Assembly: GCA_003550325.1 (NCBI GenBank)
Contig: QKWP01001149.1
Coordinates: 62,001-126,000, forward strand
Length of the DNA: 64,000 nucleotides
Reading direction: 5' to 3'
Source of the DNA: Gigaspora rosea
Taxonomy: Eukaryota; Glomeromycota; Glomeromycetes; Diversisporales; Gigasporaceae
Positions within the stretch are counted from its first letter, which is position 1. Each line of letters begins with the position of its first letter. Shown here one piece after another: positions 47,709 through 58,301 of the stretch. Made by a program: the position numbers and the translations under genes. The notes beneath the pieces are model-generated. The model was not told the DNA's origin. It made no database searches and worked only from the letters and a program-made list of their open reading frames with translations.

Positions 47709-48988
47709 CAGTGTTGGAAATCTTATGTTCTCATGTTCTCATGAGAACTTCATTTTCAATCTGAGAACATTTACAAAATTTAAGATGTTCTCTACTAAAT
47801 TTTTTTTGAGAACATTAAGTTTGAAAAATATGTTCTCTATGTAAATATATAAAATAATAAAAATCATTTTTATTAATATAGCAGTTTAAAATAATTAAGC
47901 TCATAAATATTTAATTGTTAGTTAGTTGAAATAGAGAGCAATTTAGTTGTTTTTGAATCATAAAAAATTTTCGATAACAAAGCTTATTGGTTTATCTATT
48001 TCAAGTTTGGTGCATTATAGCCCTTATATATATAATGTTATAAATTTTAGAGAGCTAAACTCACTATATTAATAAATTTTATAAGAAAATTACTTAACAA
48101 ATCTTTAGTTATTATAATTTTAAACTTTAGTGTTATATCTTAAAATTGTATAGTAAGAAATTTTTGAGTCTATAAATTCACTATAGAAAAAAGAATAGTA
48201 TATTATATTACTATAGTGCACTGACCAAAAAATCCAGGATCTTATACAAAATACCCATCAAAAAACTTACAAAAGATCTGGTATTTTATATGGCAGCAGG
48301 TATGGCCACAAGAAAAAAAATTTTAAACATTTACACAAAAAGCAATCTAAAAAATTTAAAAAAATTTATATTTAATTAATAGAGATCTTGTGCTTTGCAC
48401 TGGGTATTTTGCAATGGGATATTGAAAAAGAGGGGTACTTTGGTCAGTGCACTATGGCACTTATTTATTTAAACATTTGAGAAATATTAATAGCTTATTT
48501 AAAAACTTAATATATAAACTGAGACAAGCCAATAACATCAACAACAATATATAAAAAACCTCAAATATTAATTTTTTAAAAAATTTACATATAAAGTTAT
48601 AATCTTATTATTATGAATAACTTAGCTTTGATTATGTAGTTTGTTAAATAATTTATATTTTTTATTTTTAAATATATTAATTAAAATAAAAATTAAAAAA
48701 TAACTAAAGTATAAAAGTAAAACTGTGAGAAAGAGAATAAGAGAAAAAAATAAGAGTAAAAAAGAGTAAGATAAAGTGAGAAAGAGTGAGGGAGAGAGTA
48801 AAAGAGAGAGAGGAAGAGAGAAAGTGAGAGAAAAGAGAAAGAAAAAGAAAGAGAGAAAGAAAAGAGAAAAAGAGAGTAAAAAAAAAATTTTTTTTCTAAT
48901 TGAGAACATAAAAAAATTTTTGAGAACATTAAATTCAATAAACATGTTCTCATGAGAACATAAATTTCAAAACAGATTTCCAATACTG
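47709..48988. mobile_element. CAGTGTTGGAAA hAT-like MITE, copy 3 (inverted)
   Basis: This is the same family as 46442-47528 in opposite orientation, 180 bp away. Ends are CAGTGTTGGAAATC and GATTTCCAATACTG. Flanks are GTCGTGCC at 47701-47708 and 48989-48996, a perfect 8-bp duplication. The GA-rich tract (48740-48890) and GAGAAC clusters mirror copy 2. It is longer because a 241-bp element sits inside it at 48214-48454. Confidence 0.88.
48214..48454. mobile_element. Small MITE nested in copy 3
   Basis: Inverted ends TAGTGCACTGACCAAA and TTTGGTCAGTGCACTA bound 241 bp that are missing from the sister element at 46442-47528. The flanking bases do not show a clean duplication, perhaps because of later mutation. 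The interior has ATACCCATCA and its partner CTGGGTATTTTG near opposite ends. Confidence 0.7.
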
Positions 48989-48996
48989 GTCGTGCC

Positions 48997-49551
48997 CTTG
49001 TTTTCAGTGTAACCTATTTGTACTTTACAGTACCTTCTGGGACTATAAAGTCTTTTGATATTCGAAGTGCAGGTGAATTTTTGCAGCACCAATCAGAATT
49101 TGACCCATACTTTGCAGTAATCTAATCAATAACTTAAAGTACTTTAGAGTATTTACATAGTGAAATTAAAGTACTTTAAAGTATTTACATAGCAAGATTA
49201 AAGTACTTACATGGTAAATTCAGAAAATGACAAGTTGCCACTCTACAATTCAGCATTTGTGTAATATCAGAATAGAAAAAGCATAGTGAATTTGGTGAAC
49301 AGTTTTATATGATTCAGTTATTCTATAGTGCAACGAAACTATTCAATCATATATTCTACAATATGTTGGAACAAAGGGTTCGGATATTAACACAAAATGA
49401 ACTAAGTTTGTCTAAGACAACCAGTCAAATTAATGTATTTACTTTAATAATGGTTCACTAAAGTTACTTGTAGTACATAGAACCTACAGTACAACTTTTT
49501 TATTTTTATTTAATAAAGCAACGTTATAAAATCAACTTAGTGAATATTGTA
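48997..49551. other. Intergenic region
   Basis: No gene seen. Positions 49130-49205 contain three near-copies of AAAGTACTTTAAAGTATTTA-like text, a short tandem repeat. Confidence 0.4.
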
Positions 49552-50291
49552 TCCCTTAGATTGTAGTAGAACACAGTCAAATTTGCCTGTGTTTTTGCAC
49601 TTTTTTAGCTCTAATTTACTTTTTTAAAATGCTAAAATAATTAAATAAAACTTTGTACAATTATATTTGAAAATAAGGATTACTTTNGTTTTTGCACTTT
49701 TTTAGCTCTAATTTACTTTTTTAAAATGCTAAAATAATTAAATAAAACTTTGTACAATTATATTTGAAAATAAGGATTACTTTTTTGCAAAATTAGTTTT
49801 TATATTATAAAAAAATAAATTATAGTTACATATAAGCTGAAAATAGATAATTTTAAGAAAAAATTTTTTTAAAAAATTTTATTACAATTTTTCTGCGATC
49901 TTATTTAGTTTTAGTTTTAGAACTATAGTTCTTAAGACAATATTGTAGTTTATATAAAGGATGACAACTTTCATTATTGCAACTTTAATGATTTACTTGT
50001 AAAAATTAAGACTTGTATTAGAAGTAAAGATTTTTTTTATAGACAGGAACATATAAAATTTGAAAAAATCTAAAGAAAAATTTTAATAGTAAAAATGCTA
50101 ATACAAGAACTTTAAACATTTATTATATTAAAGTTTTTTAATGATTTTAAAAAAAATTTATAACAAAGTTACTAAAACAAAACTCAAAGAATATTTTTTA
50201 CTTAGAAAAGATATGGCTAAAATCAATATTTAAAATTTTATTAAAAATTTTAAAATACGCAGGCAAATTTGCCTGTGTTACAATCTAAGGG
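49552..50291. mobile_element. Mariner-like non-autonomous element with TCCCTTAGATTGTA ends
   Basis: Inverted ends TCCCTTAGATTGTA (left) and TACAATCTAAGGGA (right) lie between TA dinucleotides at 49550-49551 and 50292-50293. Just inside both ends is the word CAAATTTGCCTG. TA targeting fits Tc1/mariner-type elements. No transposase is present. A single N at 49687 sits between two identical flanks of about 94 bp (see the separate entry), so true length is uncertain. Confidence 0.7.
49593..49782. other. One-N gap between identical flanks (assembly artefact)
   Basis: The bases at about 49593-49686 are repeated at 49688-49782 with an N at 49687 between them. Both begin GTTTTTGCACTTTTTTAGC and end AAGGATTACTTT. 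Such a pattern usually arises when two overlapping contig ends are placed side by side instead of merged. Confidence 0.85.
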
Positions 50292-50599
50292 ATAAGCAAT
50301 TTAAATATTCTAAATACTAAAGCAGTTAAGTAAAATTAAATATAAGAATTAAAAGCAAGCAAATAATTCTAATATAGAAGCATTTATATAGAAGCATAAT
50401 AGAGTGACTAACTAAAAAAAATAATACTTAAAGATCATGATCTTTTTTCATTTTTTTAATATTCACTCTTTTTAATTCCAATTCTGCTTCACGCTATTCT
50501 AATTCAAGTTGTTTTTCTCGAATTGCTAAGTTTCTTTCTATTTCATCCAAGTTTGATTTGGAATTTTTTTGCGATTTAGTTTTTTTAATATGGAACAAA

Positions 50600-51000
50600 T
50601 TTATGTCTTCGAGTAGCAATTCAAAAGTAATTATTATTTATTTATTAATATATATAATATACTATAATATAATATTAACTTAATTATTTATAATTTAGAG
50701 GTTATTTGGAAGATCGAAGAACTTTTCATTCACAAGAGATACATAATATTTCTGGAGTTCCCTATACTAATCATGATAATAGCATAGATTAAGAGCAATT
50801 CAATCTGTTAAAAGAAATAGTAATTATTATTTAATATTAATGCTTTAAATAAATTATAATTATATTTATTAATAATTAACTTATTTTAATTTTTTAGAAA
50901 ATAGAAAGCGTAAATATCCTACTACAGAAAAAAAACAAAACACAACTAGGCCTGCCCATATTGATTTACTCATGCATGACTACTTTCTGCCAAATTTGTA
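50600..51000 (+). pseudogene. Possible plus-strand coding remnant
   Basis: Two exon-like stretches, with FHSQEIHNISGVPYTNHDN (about 50730-50785) and HIDLLMHDYFLPNLYHAK (about 50960-51013), lie on the strand opposite the MULE-like gene. One TAG interrupts the first and another ends the second. I cannot name the family; it may be the start of another decayed transposase. Confidence 0.25.
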
Positions 51001-51147
51001 TCATGCCAAGTAGAATACCATGTATCAATTGGATTATTTGAGAAAGTTGAATTTAAAGAAGCAATAACCCAATCAGTTGAATAAAATTTGATCCATCCTA
51101 AAATTTAACCTTTTTAATTTAAATATAAGGATTTTGATAAATTTAGC

Positions 51148-51446
51148 AGGTTGCGATATCGCAGGTTAATATTTAAAAAAATTAAATTGATTATTAGTTA
51201 GGGTTAGGGTCGAACTAGTATTAATATTAGGTTAGAGAGTGCATATATATATGCAAAATTAAGCGCTAAAAACTTTTAATTAGAAGCCCAAGACTAGTTT
51301 ATTTAATGAAATTCATTTTATATAAAAATTTTGATTATTTTGTAATTTTTCCTAATTTTTCGTTCGTTTTGTTACACAAAATCCTGTAATCTAATTGGCC
51401 AATCATATTAACCTGCAATATAACAACTTGCGATATTTAACAACCT
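51148..51446. mobile_element. Small inverted-repeat element
   Basis: Left text AGGTTGCGATATCGCAGGTT and right text AACCTGCAATATAACAACTT..AACAACCT are inverted relatives. The 300-bp interior contains GTTAGGGTTAGGG. It interrupts the degraded MULE-like region. I did not find a clear target duplication. Confidence 0.5.
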
Positions 51447-52103
51447 TCTAAATATAAATATATGATAAAAAAATAATTTAACAATTTACCTTTAAGATTT
51501 TTGGTATTGGTTTTTTTAAGAGTTTCAAATATTTCCTCAATTCGTAATTTTGTTGTAGCTGTAGAAATTTCTATCATTAATTGTTTTAATCATTATTTCA
51601 TTTACAATTATTAATATTTCTAATAAATTAATTATTGTTATTTAATTTAATTTAAATTTTATAATAAAACATATAATAAAAAATAATTTAATTTATCTAA
51701 AAAAATGTACTTTGCAACTTTTAAAAATATATGTTAAATGTTCATTCCAGGTATACTTTGGCTCAATATTAGCTAATGCTAATCCTAATCCTTTTGCTTG
51801 TCCTTGATCTAAATCTCCAAGTATACACTTCAATCCTTTATTGTGAATATAATCAAACATTGGAAACTCTTCCGTTAATATTTTAAAATAATGCCATAAA
51901 CTTGTAAAATTCAATAATATGTTTCAGAAGTTGAGGCATTAGTATAGACACATGCATATGTAACACCTATAACATAGTTTAATAATTAAAAAATAATTTA
52001 ATATAATTTAAATATTTATTAAAATTAAATAAATAAACTTTTTATACTTTGATTATAGTTTTCACAATAATTATTAATTTCAAATTCATTTATAGGAGGA
52101 TCG

Positions 52104-53935
52104 TTGCACACTCTGCAGAAGACACCTGCTGGGTGGTATAATAAAAACACCATCGTAAGATTTAAGAGGAGAAAGAACGCAAACACTCCAAAAACAAGAG
52201 CAGTAGCCCTTGTACCAAGGAAACGTGAGTTGGAAGTAACAGTAAATATGGACAGGGCGAAGAAAATGAAAAAAGTTCATAATACAAGAAGCAAAAATGA
52301 AGATGAGCCAACTTCAATACAAACGGTAGTACTCAAGGATACTGACGCACAAAAACATGTATTCTCATGCTCCTTTGGTTCAGGTGAGGTAAGCTCGACT
52401 TCCTCTGACTGGATAGAGATTATGGAGTATGAGGCAGTTGAGGAAAATTAACAAAAAGAAGTTGGAACGAACGTTTTCTGGGAGGAAAATTCCATGGGCA
52501 TTGGCGTAGAAGTTACTTCCATTAACAAAAGAAGCACTTCAAACTGCACTACTGGGAGAAGAACATTTTGATAAACTGGGAGAAAGCAGTACAATTAGAA
52601 TTCTTGATTATGAAGTAAACAAAGAAGGCCAACCAAGTAAAGACTTTTGGAACAATGTGACTACAAAAATGAAAAAATTAATAGAAAATGCGAAAAGAAG
52701 GGGTCTCTCATTTAAGGGCAAGATTCTGATTGCAAAGCACTTTTCCTTTCTAGAGTCTGGTTTGCCTCGTACCTGCTACCCCCAAATAGAAAACAACTAA
52801 ACAAGATCAATGAACTAATAATCATGTGGGTAAAGAACAAATTAAAACTACTCCCAAGTTATGTGGTTTACTAACAAACTCAGGAAAACAATGGGTTAAA
52901 TGCCCCAGTCCTAGTAGATATGCTTGATACAAGGCTAATAATGATTTGGCAAAACTTTGCTCAAGTAAAAATTTTTGGGCAATGAATAAGAGGTTGAAAA
53001 TAGAAGCTGCACTATATAAAAGACAAAAAAAGTCAGTACAGGAAGCTTTGTCGATTCCTCCAATCAGGTTAAAAGGATGGCCCGATGAGTGGAAGCCATA
53101 TCTTACTGCCTGGAAAAGACTGAAAGGAGAAGTACCAGTAAGTGGAGACAATTGGCCATGGAAGCTGAATGAAATCAAAATAATGGAAACGAGCGCATTG
53201 AATCTAACGACAGCTAAGGCAACAGCATACTTGAAAAAAGTATCTATTACAGGAACCCTTACACAGACCAACTTTTTCAGTGAACCTAATAGAAAGGAGA
53301 ATTGGGCATGGTCAAAAATAAAGTGGATCTCAAACAACAAAAAAGACATTTTTTGGAGGATGCTACATAAAGCACTTCCTCTGAGTACGAGATTGGTATA
53401 TATGGACCCAACAATATCATGTGACTGTCTGTGATGACCGGGGAAAGACAAACAATAGAGCATTTTATAATACAATGCCGAATTAGCCATAAGCTGTGGG
53501 ACCTGGCATATAATAGGACCCGGACATCTCTCATATAGGTTATAACTGAATTTTGGCCAATTTTGACCTAATTTGCTGAAAATGACAAAATAATTTATTT
53601 AAATAACTTTTGATCTAGTAATCAGAATTGAATGAACTTTTTTTTTGTTAGATGCTCCTCACAGAGAGCTTTATTTTAAAAAAAGTTCATTCAAGTTGGA
53701 CCACTGGATGCCAAGATAATTGCCAAAAGCTGATTTTTTGCTTTTTAAATTTCAGGGGTTTTTGCTGAAATGCATAACATATGACCTCTGTACTACATGT
53801 CCGGGGTCCTCATATAATATGTTTAGCCTCTTGCCAGATTCCGTACCCCTAGCCATGATGGAAGAAGTAATCACAGCATCCAATTTGAAGACAACCCAGC
53901 CGCACACGATAGTTATTTAGTTACACATTATGGTA
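52104..53935 (+). pseudogene. LINE reverse-transcriptase C-terminal region, broken
   Basis: The first frame (52104-52451) is a charged, basic stretch without a known motif. RT thumb-type text follows from about 52600: DYEVNKEGQPSKDFWNN and KRRGLSFKGKILIAKHF, then, in another frame, NRKQLNKINELIIMWVKNKL. The zinc-proximal region (52946-53434) has KKDIFWRMLHKALPLSTRL and DPTISCDC, matching the LINE pattern in which a small helical domain precedes a Cys/His cluster. The cluster itself is broken by stops at 53434 and then by the MITE at 53515. LINE RT would prime on nicked target DNA. This copy is dead. The 222-residue minus-strand frame at 52822-53490 is only its shadow. Confidence 0.7.
53515..53810. 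mobile_element. 296-bp MITE with AGGACCCGGACAT ends
   Basis: Ends are AGGACCCGGACAT and ATGTCCGGGGTCCT. Flanks are CATATAAT at 53507-53514 and 53811-53818, a perfect 8-bp duplication. Just inside are ATATAGGTTATAAC and ATAACATATGACC, extending the inverted repeat. It is a short relative of the 2785-bp element at 14471-17255 and must postdate the LINE that it interrupts. Confidence 0.9.
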
Positions 53936-56014
53936 GTATATGAAATATGGGTATGGTTCACAAACAAGCAGTTGGGTAAGGGGAGTAACAAAAATCAGGT
54001 GATTTTTTAGGGGGGAGGGGGTAAAAAAAGTTAAAATTATATATAAGAACCTTACTATTTATATATTAAGAAAGAGAGAGGGGGGTAGGCCTCTGATAAA
54101 AAATAATTAGGTGATTAATGACACTGCCCTAACAGCTCTATGCCAGAACCTGCACTGCGATTTATATGAAAAGCAAGAGTCACAAAAGAGATAAAGGTGG
54201 CATTAAACAGTCGCCTGCTCAAGAAAAAAGAAAGAGATTCGCTGAAGAAAATATGTGGAAAGAATAGTATAGCTATGTAAATGTACAGATTAATTTGTAT
54301 ATATAATTAAGATTAATAAATAGCATCATTCGACATACCCAGATAATTGCTATCTTGGGGTTAAAAAAAAATTCATTTATATTTCCTTGTACTCTTTTAA
54401 ATGCCATATCATTTTGAAAACATTCAATATTTTCTATGCAATTGCTTGACTTTTGTTCATACAAATAATCATTAAACTTCTATCATCAAAAGTACCTATA
54501 AATTTAATAAATAATTAATAATAATTAATAAAATAGTAAATAAAAAATATATATAGTAAGTACCAATTTCTTGTAAATATCTGTTAAATTCTTTATTTCC
54601 ATTCCAAAATTCAGTTACAATTCCTAACAATCCTTGTCCATAAGGAAATTGTCTTTGTTGAACTTTGCTAACAAGATATCGTAACTTATCCAAATTATTA
54701 AGTGAAGAATGTATTTCAGTAAAAAGATCTTTACCAAAATATGCTTTTAATAAATTACTTGACATAATTTTTTTTGGTGTAACTTTTTCAAATATTTGTA
54801 TAGCTTCATTAATTATATGTTCCAAGCTTATTTGGATTCCAACTGGAATATTAGTTGAAATTGGTGGTGGATAAGTATGAATTCCCTTACAAATTAAAAC
54901 AACAAATGGTGTTGTTGTTATATCTAAAGGAACAAGTTTAATAAATTGAACATTGCAATTCAATTTAATAATTTTTCCTTTTTTTTTTATCCCTTCATTA
55001 GATAAATGAAAAAATGCTAATATAATATTATTAAAAATTAGCTATAAATAAATATTATAAATTTAAAAAAATAAAATAATAATTTATATACAACATTCTT
55101 TTTTATGGACACTTGTAGATAATACTGTACAACAATTTTCTACTACTTTATTAAATGAGGTAATCTAAAAATCAATTTTAATTTATAAATTAATCAAAAA
55201 TATTATAAGTTAAGTAAAAATTTATTTTTAATTTACAGGTTTTCTTCTAAACAACTTTTCTAACATTGTAACATCAATTTCATCACAATTTAATTTATAA
55301 TGAAAATGTTTTGTCCCAGAGACCAAGCTGAGCATTCAATAAAATATGATGGAATATTATCATCTGATTTCTTTCCATAACAACAAACTTGAGCCCTGCC
55401 TGCACATGTTTCAAAATTATATAAACATTGAATATTTGCAAATGCCATAAATTTTCTATAATAAATTAAAGTAAAAAATTAATTAAATTGAACTAAAATT
55501 TAAAAAGTTAATATTATATAATTTCTTACATATGTGTTTTAGCTTCTTTTGAAGTTTGTAAATCAGTAGGTTGATTTAATTTATAAAAATCAATACTTTT
55601 ATCTACTTCAGTATGTTGTGTTTTTTTTTTAATTCACTTGAAACAAATTCACAAACTTTAGCTCCAGTATAAATTCAAACTAATTTGTTTACTTTACATC
55701 CTAAAAATTCACATTCTATGGTTTTTTTACCACCACCATCACCCATATTATATCGAACCTATATAGAATTAAATTTTAATTAAGTTATTTATTTATAAAA
55801 AATATTATTAATTTTAAATTTAAACTTATATCTGAAAATGCAGTATTATAATCATTCTATCCGGAAATATTATAAATATTCTGTACCTTCTAAGGATGTT
55901 GGTAGATATTCAATAGGTATTGGAGAATACCGAATCTCATTTATACAAAGTTTTTTTGTAAAAAAATTTATAAGTTTTGGTAATAGTATCTGATTCATCA
56001 GCTGAAGTTTGCAT

Positions 56015-58097
56015 CTAAATATAATTATAATTTAATTAATTTATACTATCACTATAATATTATTTTTATTATAAATTAATATATATTAATATAAGAATAA
56101 ATGCATATCTTGCACCCCGCGATATGCTTATATATCGCATCCTAATATGATTGGCTAATTTTGTCGATCATCATTTTTAAAAAAATAAATATAGAGATAT
56201 GATAAACTTATTTAATGCATTTATAAATTACAGGATCTGCATTTTTTTTATTTATAGTTTTTTTTTTGTTATTTTTTCATAGTGTCCAGTTTTGGTGCCG
56301 TCATTGGTGCCGTCGTTGGTTGGAGTCGTCGTTGGTGTCATCGCTAATTTTGTTGTTAGTTGTGTGTTGCAGTTGTTGTCGTTGTGTTTTCACATTGGTA
56401 ACGACATAGATGTAGGTGCTGGTGCTGTCGTTTATTGAGTCCGATTTGCCAGAGCAGTGCCTTCGATTTTCTTGCTTTGCTATTTAATTAGCATTTAAAA
56501 TTGGTTCACTTCTTTTTTCTTCTATAGTATCATTTCGCTATTGGTGTCATCGTCATTAGTATCATCGTTACGTTTTAATATTTTGTTCTTGTCAGTGGAT
56601 ATCTCTGTAGGTAATGTCATAGTCAATAGAATTATCTACAGGGGCTATGATTTGTTTCGTTAATGTTATTTTTGGTTCTGGTTTTCTTGATGATTTATAT
56701 TATTAATGACGAGGTTGGGCAGGATTATTGTTAGATAGTAATGCGGAGGTTAAGGTTAGGGTTAGATAGTGGCATGAGGTTAGAGTTAGGGGATTGGTGT
56801 TGTTTATAGTTAGATAGAATAAATGGTTCGTGTTTATGTAGATTAAATAAATGTTAAATAAAATAAATATATAAAATAAGTAAAATAAGTATGTAATTGT
56901 TTTTACAATTTTATTTGCTAGTTTAAGTTCGTATAACTGTATTTTAAAGTATCACATAAATTTTTGCAATGTTTGTAAGAAATGTTCAAAATATTTATGA
57001 TTTTTTGTTAAAATTCAAATTAATTTACGATTTATATGTTTAATAATTCTTTTTGTCCTAATTAATAAATTTTCAAGTCGGTAAACAATATAACAATTTC
57101 ATAACTCAAATAACTTATTTAAATGTTGGATCAGAATCTAACCCTCCCGGACCACTATTATCTGACCGGTGTTATGATCAGTTGGGAGAGCTTGATGAAA
57201 TTGTACCGGTTTAGTTGATCGTGAACAAGAGTGTTTAAGGTCAAATTGTTTAAAATGATAAACTGTCACATAATTATGGGTATAATATAAATTAATACAT
57301 CAGGTTATTATAATAATACTAAATACAGTACTATCTACAATTATTAACCACTTGTTTACAATTCACTCTTCTCCTCATAAGCAGAAACTAAACCCTTATA
57401 TATATTTTAATTAGTATAGGGCTTTAATCCTTCGATTGGGAGATTGAATTACTTATTTGGATATTTGATCTCCCGTTTGGAGATTCAATCACCCCGTTTG
57501 GAGTTTTGACCACCTGTTTGGAGACTTAATCACCTGTTTGGAGATCTAATCACCTGACTACCGGTATTCGCCAAAATAAAAAATTAGTAATAATATTGTA
57601 TATTATAAGGCTTTGGTATAAAAAGCCAAGCGGGGCTGACAGGCGAAGCATAGCATTAAAATTTTCTTAGTATTAATTTTATTAACGGTTTAACTGTACA
57701 TAATCATGTTGAGTTTAAAAAATACTTTGCCTGAGACATTAGGGTTAGGGTGCTTATTAATAATGTTGTATATTATAGAGCTTTAGTATAAAAAGCAAAG
57801 CTGAGCCAACAGGCAAAGCGGAGCATTAAAATTTTCTTCACCCTGTGTTGGTGTAGTTGGTGTCTGGATACTCCTATTTTTGGTATGCATATAATCACAT
57901 GATCTGTATTTATAGACTTTTATTAAGTGTGATATATAATTGGTATCGCACCTATAAATTTTATATAACTTTTATTAAGTGTAATAAATAATCATATCGC
58001 ATCTGCTGTGCAATATATAACTATAACATAGGGGTGCGAAGCCTATTATACTTCTTAATATAATTATATTTAACTTATTAAACTATCAATATCTATT
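56015..58097. repeat. Intergenic repeats and minisatellite
   Basis: Positions 56280-56800 are rich in GT with GTCGTTGGTG-type words and end in GGTTAGGGTTAGATAG; this resembles the reverse complement of 36231-37130. Positions 57445-57556 are a minisatellite of about 20 bp per unit (CCTGTTTGGAGACTTAATCA), at least four copies. Two copies of a 60-bp segment with GGTATAAAAAGCCAAGC and GAAGCATAGCATTAAAATTT lie at 57612-57668 and 57783-57838. No gene is recognised. Confidence 0.5.
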
Positions 58098-58301
58098 TTG
58101 GGAATTTCAAGGTCTAATGAAGATTCACTTGAAGCAGCTGTTAAATCAATAAATTATTGCATAACAATGTGCTTGAAAAACATGATTCTGATTTTATTAA
58201 TGGTGCTATTAGGAAAACCTAAAGATTCTGATGTTGCAGAAATAATTGAGGATTCTGATAACGAAGATTCAAATCTATCTAACAACATTTTAGAAAGATA
58301 A
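58098..58301 (+). pseudogene. Acidic C-terminal gene fragment
   Basis: A 67-residue frame. The last 27 residues (KPKDSDVAEIIEDSDNEDSNLSNN minus the ends) are acidic and coding-like. In the shifted frame, KHDSDFINGAIR (about 58170-58205) connects smoothly to that tail, suggesting a frameshift in an older, longer gene. No domain recognised. Confidence 0.3.

Larger units (their letters stand above)
52095..54368 (+). mobile_element. 5'-truncated LINE inside the MULE-like gene
   Basis: Flanks AAATTCATTTATA at 52082-52094 and 54369-54381 form a 13-bp target duplication, and the element ends in an A run (54363-54368, merging with the duplication). Orientation is plus, opposite to the host gene, whose minus-strand text resumes on both sides. 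The element carries decayed reverse-transcriptase C-terminal text and a 296-bp MITE. A T-free tract of G runs (54000-54080) marks its 3' untranslated region. Confidence 0.87.
50420..56014 (-). pseudogene. MULE-like transposase gene, degraded and split by a LINE
   Basis: Minus-strand exon-like pieces run from an ATG at 56014 to about 50420. The N-terminal part has EIRYSPIPIEYLP (about 55930), then GKKTIECEFLGC (about 55710). A Cys-rich exon reads CAGRAQVCCYGKKSDDN (about 55400). Next come CNVQFIKLVPLD with HTYPPP (54963-54870), a pattern typical of the N-terminal region of these transposases. After the LINE comes GVTYACVYTNAS and CILGDLDQGQAKGLGLAL with FKSCKVHF (51914-51700), the second-Asp region of a Mutator-type DDE core. 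A coiled-coil tail REKQLELE..REAELELKR is at 50560-50450. Stops and frameshifts occur in most pieces. The family assignment rests on motif layout and is inference. Confidence 0.55.

Noticed and set aside
52822..53490. 222-residue minus-strand ORF, the longest single frame near the second LINE
   Set aside because: It is antisense to recognisable LINE reverse-transcriptase text, and its own sequence shows no domain.
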